DNA of 64,000 nucleotides. It comes from CALANV01 sp036381615. Lineage in GTDB: Bacteria > Pseudomonadota > Alphaproteobacteria > CACIAM-22H2. The DNA is taken from positions 52,180-116,179 of the forward strand of contig DASVCL010000038.1 of assembly GCA_036381615.1 (NCBI GenBank), given 5' to 3'. This document shows, piece after piece, positions 59,491-64,000 of the stretch (position 1 is its first letter; each line of letters opens with the position of its first letter). Made by a program: the position numbers and the translations under genes. Under the pieces are notes generated by a model. That model saw only the letters and a program-made list of their open reading frames with translations. It ran no database searches and was not told the DNA's origin.

Positions 59491-59504
59491 TTGATCCAGA
59501 TCAA
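59491..59504. promoter_or_regulatory. FNR/FixK box upstream of fnrL
   Basis: TTGAT-CCAG-ATCAA, a perfect box. The centre is about 65 bp before the start of fnrL at 59562 and just after the hemN stop, suggesting autoregulation or FixK control. Confidence 0.7.
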
Positions 59505-59561
59505 AAGGCGGGCCGCGAAATTGCGATAGGTGTTCGGCGAAGCGACGTAACATGTAGTCCC

Positions 59562-60326
59562 ATGCGGCACGAAAGATCATTGGCGGGCGGTGCGAAGCGC
59601 CGGGCGTCGGACGGGAAATCGAGCGCTTACGAGCCTCCCTGCGGGTCCTGTGAAGTGCGCGAGATCGGAATTTGCGACGCGCTGTCATCCGCCGAAATCG
59701 CACGCCTCGAGGCGATCAAGACGACGACGCGCCTCAGGCCCGGCGACGTGATCCTACGCGAGGGCGAGCCGGCCGATCATCTCTTCAACGTCAAGAAAGG
59801 CGCGATCAAGGTCTACAAGCTGCTGGCCGACGGGCGCTGCCAGATTACCAGCTTTCTGTTTCCCGGCGATTTTCTTGGGCTCGCGCATGACCAAAACTAC
59901 GCCTTCACGGCCGAGGCCCTGACGGACGTGGAAGCGTGCCGGTTCGCCCGCACGCAATACGAGGCGGTCGTGCAGGCATGTCCGACGCTCGAACGGCGGC
60001 TGCTGGCGACGGCGTCGAACGAACTTGTCGCCGCCCAGGACCAGATGCTGCTGCTCGGGCGAAAGTCGGCAACCGAGAAAGTGGCCTCGTTTCTCCTGAT
60101 GCTGTCCAAACGGGCGGTGAAACGCGGCGAGCCGGCAAGCCCCATCACGCTGCCGATGAAGCGCGCCGACATCTCGGATTACCTGGGTCTGACGATCGAG
60201 ACCGTGAGCCGCGTTCTCACCCGGCTCAAGAAGTCCGGCGTTATCCGGATCCTGAACCCGGGCCGTATCGATCTGCTGCGTCCGTCGGCGCTCAGCGACT
60301 TGGCGGCGGGTCCCGGCGGCGCCTGA
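59562..60326 (+). CDS. fnrL: Crp/Fnr family oxygen regulator FnrL
   Basis: A 254-residue FNR. The N-terminal cysteines C27, C30, C38 (PCGSCEVREIGIC) plus C126 (VEACRF) match the four [4Fe-4S] ligands. The cNMP-type core includes LREGEPADHLFNVKKGAIKVYK; the HTH (about 205-235) is KRADISDYLGLTIETVSRVLTRLKKSGVI with Glu-Ser-Arg residues that read TTGAT half-sites. Its own FNR box precedes it. It should respond to low oxygen and control hemN, cco and other genes. Confidence 0.92.
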   Translation: MRHERSLAGGAKRRASDGKSSAYEPPCGSCEVREIGICDALSSAEIARLEAIKTTTRLRPGDVILREGEPADHLFNVKKGAIKVYKLLADGRCQITSFLFPGDFLGLAHDQNYAFTAEALTDVEACRFARTQYEAVVQACPTLERRLLATASNELVAAQDQMLLLGRKSATEKVASFLLMLSKRAVKRGEPASPITLPMKRADISDYLGLTIETVSRVLTRLKKSGVIRILNPGRIDLLRPSALSDLAAGPGGA

Positions 60327-60608
60327 GCGTCTCGGCATCGCCGCCTGCATGGCGTCGCCCCCGATCATCGATGCCGTCAGACGGCGGGCCCGACGCCGGG
60401 TCCAGAGCGCCGTCATCTTCTTTACGCCATTTCTTTCTTCACGTCTTTTCTCACCATGAAGCTGCTTTTGATGCCGATCAATTTGAATAGGGCGTTGACG
60501 CGGCGACCGCGCCCGCTCCTCCGATCCGTTGCGATCGAACTGCGCCGCGGCGATGGATAAGGGGATTCGCGTATTTTGGCGGCGACACCATCGGTCTAAG
60601 GTCCGCCC

Positions 60609-61028
60609 ATGATGTCGATCAAACAGATGGTGGAAAGGACCGTGATGGCCGGTCCGCCGACCATATACCTCGTCGATGACGACGAGGCAGTGCGGGACTC
60701 GCTGACGGTCCTGCTCGAGTCGTACGGCCTGTCCGTGCGCGCCTATGACTCCGCTTTGGCGTTCCTGGCGGACTACAGGCCCGGCGAGCACGCGTGTCTG
60801 CTCCTGGACCTTCATATGCCGGGCATGAGCGGGCTCGACCTCTTGGAACGGACTCCGCCGGGCCGGCTCGGCATGCCGGTCATCGTCATCACCGGCCGCG
60901 CCGATCCTGACGCCAGGCGGCGCGCGCTCGCGGCCGGCGTCGGCGCCGTGCTCGACAAGCCGTTCCGCGACGACGACCTGCTGACCGCGATCGTACGGGC
61001 GGTCGGTGCGCCTGCGTCGGGCCGCTGA
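60609..61028 (+). CDS. FixJ-like single-domain response regulator
   Basis: A 139-residue lone receiver. TIYLVDDDEAVRDSLTVLLE (acid pocket), phospho-acceptor D67 in LLLDLHMPGMSGLDLLE, T95 in VIVITGRAD and K117 in LDKPFRDDDLL. There is no output domain. It resembles FixJ receivers and may tune the FixL-FixJ phospho-relay (phosphate sink or adaptor). It lies between fnrL and fixK, followed by a hairpin. The first residues (MMSIKQMVERTVMAG) leave the start ambiguous (ATG at 60609 or 60612). Confidence 0.85.
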   Translation: MMSIKQMVERTVMAGPPTIYLVDDDEAVRDSLTVLLESYGLSVRAYDSALAFLADYRPGEHACLLLDLHMPGMSGLDLLERTPPGRLGMPVIVITGRADPDARRRALAAGVGAVLDKPFRDDDLLTAIVRAVGAPASGR

Positions 61029-61031
61029 CGC

Positions 61032-61052
61032 AACCGGCCGGCGCGGCCGGTT
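61032..61052 (+). terminator. Hairpin after single-domain response regulator
   Basis: 9-bp perfect arms AACCGGCCG / CGGCCGGTT with a GCG loop, 3 nt after the receiver stop, followed by TTCG only. It may separate this transcript from fixK. Confidence 0.45.
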
Positions 61053-61073
61053 TCGCGGGACCCGCGATACGCA

Positions 61074-61093
61074 TACGTAGATTCCCTTACGTA
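61074..61093. promoter_or_regulatory. FixJ-like inverted repeat upstream of fixK
   Basis: TACGTA-N8-TACGTA (spacer GATTCCCT), a symmetrical site with half-sites like the GTA(A/C)GTA FixJ half-site known from rhizobial fixK promoters. The centre is about 82 bp before the fixK start at 61166. Confidence 0.6.
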
Positions 61094-61165
61094 ATCGACC
61101 GGATGTTTCGTCGCGGCGCGCCCCTGTAAGCCTTGCCCATCGGGGCTTTGGCAATGGGAGCGCAC

Positions 61166-61924
61166 ATGGCAACGCAGATCTTGACCCGCAACGAACCCCG
61201 TGGCGGCAGGATCGCGAGCGCAACGGTCGGGTCCGACACGGCTGCCCCGCTCGCTGCGGCCGGCACGCGGCTGACGTTCCGCCGCGGCCAGACGATCTTC
61301 TACGAAGGCGATGCGGCTGACACGGTGTACCGCGTCGTGAGCGGCGCGGTGCGGACCTCCCGCCTGATGCCCGACGGCCGCCGCTACGTGGCCGACTTCC
61401 TGTTCCCGGGCGACTTCTTCGGCCTCAGCAACGGCGCCATGCACACCACCACCGCGGAGGCGCTGTGCGACGCAATCATCCTGCGCTATCCGCGCCGGCT
61501 GTTCGAGGGCGCGCTCGAGGTGGATCGCCAACTCGGCCGGACCGTTCTCGCCGCGCTCTGCGGCGGCCTGTCGCATGCGCACGAACGCATGCTTCTCCTC
61601 GGCCGCAAGACGGCGGTCGAGCGGGTCGCGAGCTTCCTGCTGATGATGGCCGCGCGCGCGGAGGACAACCAAGTCAATCTGTTGATGTCGCGCGGCGACA
61701 TCGCCGACTATCTCGGCCTTACGATCGAAACCGTCAGCCGCGTGCTCTCGCAGCTCAAAGCGCAGGGCGTGATCCACCTGTCGGATCCGACCCGTATCGC
61801 GATCACGCGCCCTAGCACGCTCCGACGGATCGCCGAAGGCGGCGTGTGGCGGGCGCAACGATCGCGGCCGGGAACGGCGCGACGGCGTACCGGCTCATGG
61901 CCATTTACGGCGGAGCATCGCTGA
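61166..61924 (+). CDS. fixK: Crp/Fnr family regulator FixK
   Basis: A 252-residue regulator. The cNMP-type domain has LTFRRGQTIFYEGDAADTVYRVVSG and FPGDFFGL; the HTH is MSRGDIADYLGLTIETVSRVLSQLKAQGVI, with Glu-Ser-Arg as in FnrL. No N-terminal cysteine cluster is present, so it is FixK-type, controlled by FixJ. GGGAG precedes the ATG at 61166; ATG 61154 and TTG 61133 are also in frame. The C-terminal end (residues about 225-252) is basic and probably disordered. Likely targets are the TTGAT-N4-ATCAA boxes in front of ccoN and others. Confidence 0.9.
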   Translation: MATQILTRNEPRGGRIASATVGSDTAAPLAAAGTRLTFRRGQTIFYEGDAADTVYRVVSGAVRTSRLMPDGRRYVADFLFPGDFFGLSNGAMHTTTAEALCDAIILRYPRRLFEGALEVDRQLGRTVLAALCGGLSHAHERMLLLGRKTAVERVASFLLMMAARAEDNQVNLLMSRGDIADYLGLTIETVSRVLSQLKAQGVIHLSDPTRIAITRPSTLRRIAEGGVWRAQRSRPGTARRRTGSWPFTAEHR

Positions 61925-62041
61925 AACAGGTCGCGCGGCATCCGAAACAGACCGATCGCAAGAAGCGCGCGGCCGAGGCAATTCACCCGTTGAGGTCAGC
62001 CCTGATTTTCCGGGCGCGCTGTCCTAATCTCCCTCCTGGAC

Positions 62042-64000
62042 TCACGCGGGCTTGATCAGGCGCGTGCGCTCGAGCAGCTTGGCGTTGATCGCCACGATCA
62101 CGGTGCTGACGGACATCAGCGCGGCGCCGACGGCCGGCGAGAGGACGATCCCGAACGGCAACGCGATGCCCGCCGCCAGCGGAATGGCAATCGCGTTGTA
62201 GCCGGTCGCCCACAGCAGGTTCTGGACCATCTTGTTGTAGGTCGCCTGCGAAAGCTCGATGATCGCGACGACGTCGCGGGGGTCGTTCCGAACCAGGACC
62301 ACGTCGGCCGACTCGATGGCCACATCGGTGCCCGCGCCGATGGCAATGCCGAGGTCCGACTGCACCAGCGCCGGCGCGTCGTTGACGCCATCCCCGACCA
62401 TGGCGACCTGGAGACCGCGATCCTGCACTTCCTTGATTTTTGCAACCTTGTCGGCCGGAAGGACCTCCGCGAAAAAGTCGTCGAGGCCGAGTTCCTGGGA
62501 TACGGTCCTGGCAACTGCCGTCGCATCGCCGGTCAGCATGATGCATTTGAGGCCCATCGCCTTCAGCCGCTGCACGGCCTCGCGAGACTCTTCGCGCACG
62601 AGATCCGCAAGGGCGATGGCACCGAGCACCGCGCCGTCGAGCAGGACGTAGACCACGGTCTTGCCCTGTTCGGCCAGGCGCTGGACGCGCGAATCCGACA
62701 TGGCAAGCCCATGCTCGCGCAGGTATCCGGGACTGACGACCTTCACGTCTCGGCCATCGACCCGGGCCTCGGCGCCCTGGCCGGTCAGGTTGCGGAACGC
62801 TTCGACTTTCCTTGCCGGGACGTTTCGTTCCCGGCCCGCGCGGACGACCCCGCCGGCAATGGGATGCTCGGACTGGCTCTCCAGGGCAGCCGCCCAGCCC
62901 AGCACCTCTTGTTCGGACGCGCCGGCAAAAGCGACGATGTCCGAAACGCCGAACTCACCCTTTGTCAGAGTTCCGGTCTTGTCGAACACGACCGCGCCGA
63001 GCTGCCGGGCCCGCTCGAAGGCGGCGCGGTCACGGATCAAGAGACCGTTTCGTGCCGTAAGGCTGGTGCTCACCGCCACGACCAGGGGCACGGCCAGACC
63101 GAGGGCATGCGGGCAGCTGATGACCATCACCGTGACCGCGCGCTCGACCGCGAACGCGAACGTTCCATCCAGCAGGAGCCACCCGAGCAACGTAATCCCG
63201 CCGACGCCGAGCGCGATGTAGGTCAGCCAGAGCGCCGCCCGATTGGCGAGATCCTGGGTGCGTGAACGCGTTTCCTGGGCCTGCCGAACGAGATCGATGA
63301 CCTGCGCGAGATAGGTTTGATCACCGGTCTTGTCGACGCGGATCGTGACTGCCCCCTCGCCATTGATCGAACCGCCAATGACCTCCGCGCCCGGGCCGCG
63401 CCGAACCGGCTTCGACTCGCCGGTGAGCATCGCTTCGTTGAAGCTCGACCGGCCGTCGATGATGATGCCGTCGATCGGCACCTTCTCGCCGGGTTTGACC
63501 AGAAGCCGGTCGTTCTGGCGCACCTGATCGACCGGAATGTCCTCTGTCGTTCCATCGGCCCTCAGGCGATGCGTTTCCGCCGGAAGAAGGCGGACCAGCG
63601 CCTCGAGAGCGCCTGACGCGCCCAGCACGGACCGCATCTCGATCCAGTGGCCCATCAGCATCACGTCGATCAGGGTGGCGAGTTCCCAGAAGAAAGCCTC
63701 GCCCGGCAGCCCGAAGACGACCGCGCTCGAGAACACGTACGCGACGGCGATCGCGAGCGCGATCAGCGTCATCATCCCGGGTCGCCGCGACGTAACCTCG
63801 CCGGCCATGCCCTTGAGGAACGGCCAGCCGCCATAGAAAAAGACCACGCTGGAAAGCACGAACAGCACGTAATCGGACCCGGCGAACGCCAATGCGTCCG
63901 TCAGACCCAGCCAGTGCCGGATCATCGGCGACAGCAGCAGGATCGGTACGGTCAGGACCGCCGATACCCAGAACCGCCGCCGGAAATCCGCCACCATGGC
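62042..64000 (-). CDS. Heavy-metal P-type ATPase, CopB-type (CPH motif), 5' end beyond window
   Basis: At least 652 residues, running off the right edge. The open frame starts with VADFRRRFWVSAVLTVPILLLSPMIRHWLGL, and the Met at 63997 is probably internal to a longer N-terminus with metal-binding histidines. It shows TGES, the metal motif SCPHALGLA (CPH) in place of CPC, DKTGTLTKGEFG, SEHPIAGGVV (HP) and MVGDGVNDAPALV. CPH pumps (P1B-3, CopB) export Cu2+/Ag+ in the known family. It lies 117 bp downstream of fixK on the other strand. This is the second copper pump after CcoI. Confidence 0.88.
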   Translation of the reverse strand, partial: AMVADFRRRFWVSAVLTVPILLLSPMIRHWLGLTDALAFAGSDYVLFVLSSVVFFYGGWPFLKGMAGEVTSRRPGMMTLIALAIAVAYVFSSAVVFGLPGEAFFWELATLIDVMLMGHWIEMRSVLGASGALEALVRLLPAETHRLRADGTTEDIPVDQVRQNDRLLVKPGEKVPIDGIIIDGRSSFNEAMLTGESKPVRRGPGAEVIGGSINGEGAVTIRVDKTGDQTYLAQVIDLVRQAQETRSRTQDLANRAALWLTYIALGVGGITLLGWLLLDGTFAFAVERAVTVMVISCPHALGLAVPLVVAVSTSLTARNGLLIRDRAAFERARQLGAVVFDKTGTLTKGEFGVSDIVAFAGASEQEVLGWAAALESQSEHPIAGGVVRAGRERNVPARKVEAFRNLTGQGAEARVDGRDVKVVSPGYLREHGLAMSDSRVQRLAEQGKTVVYVLLDGAVLGAIALADLVREESREAVQRLKAMGLKCIMLTGDATAVARTVSQELGLDDFFAEVLPADKVAKIKEVQDRGLQVAMVGDGVNDAPALVQSDLGIAIGAGTDVAIESADVVLVRNDPRDVVAIIELSQATYNKMVQNLLWATGYNAIAIPLAAGIALPFGIVLSPAVGAALMSVSTVIVAINAKLLERTRLIKPA

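Noticed and set aside
1..64000. CRISPR array, tRNA, rRNA, integrase or intact IS element
   Set aside because: No spaced direct repeats, no tRNA/rRNA-like segment and no transposase or recombinase motif was seen on either strand.

Overview
The window is GC-rich DNA from an alphaproteobacterium, probably of the Hyphomicrobiales/Rhodospirillales type. I infer this from the fix-type oxygen-sensing genes (FixL, FixJ, FixK, an Fnr with a cysteine cluster), the ccoNOQP-ccoGHIS cluster with FNR-type boxes, NirK and quinol-type NO reductase, TRAP and MCE transport systems, and several GntR/FCD-regulated catabolic genes. I see no rRNA, tRNA, CRISPR array, phage, or intact transposon.

Region 1 (1-7974): the 5' end of a GntR regulator, diverging from a QuiC1-type 3-dehydroshikimate dehydratase/HPPD fusion; then a four-gene MCE (Mla-like) lipid-transport operon (permease, ATPase, MCE protein, lipoprotein); then a VOC protein and a 2,6-dihydroxypyridine-hydroxylase-like flavoprotein.

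Region 2 (7984-19172): two divergent gene sets around a GntR/FCD regulator. The minus-strand set codes for an MFS transporter, GlcG-like protein, HIBADH-like and Gfo/Idh/MocA dehydrogenases, an enol-lactonase-like hydrolase and a quinone oxidoreductase. The plus-strand set codes for a TRAP transporter, a DUF1330 protein, a fumarylacetoacetate-hydrolase-fold enzyme and a second VOC protein. Two identical GTGAAATATCAC sites in the divergent promoter region are the likely operators. Together the genes look like uptake and oxidative breakdown of an unidentified (hetero)aromatic or cyclic acid.

Region 3 (19173-36638): looser stress and accessory genes: Hsp20, a gene graveyard (remnants of an alpha/beta hydrolase, a LysR regulator and a nitroreductase), an EamA exporter, a cupin, a secreted proline-rich protein, two medium-chain oxidoreductases, nicotinate phosphoribosyltransferase, a Ca2+-type P-ATPase, a Tat-signal GH1 glucosidase, a patatin lipoprotein and an acetyltransferase.

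Region 4 (36639-44528): a nitrite/nitric oxide module: quinol NO reductase, DUF1858, a multi-pass membrane protein, DUF2249, a MIP18/DUF59 Fe-S factor, NirK, an NNR-type Crp/Fnr regulator and NnrS. TTGCG-N4-CGCAA boxes lie about 65-71 bp before the start codons of nirK, the DUF59-led operon (one mismatch) and nnrS.

Region 5 (44571-64000): the microaerobic regulon: fixJ-fixL (FixL has two PAS domains that both carry the heme-PAS signature), ccoNOQP-ccoGHIS, DUF2189, TauE/SafE-like, two DUF6455 proteins, hemN, fnrL, a lone receiver, fixK, and a CopB-type (CPH) ATPase running off the end. FNR/FixK boxes precede ccoN, the TauE gene, hemN and fnrL, and a FixJ-like inverted repeat precedes fixK. 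The likely circuit is oxygen -> FixL/FixJ -> FixK, with FnrL in parallel, driving high-affinity respiration, anaerobic heme synthesis and copper handling, beside an NO-responsive denitrification block.
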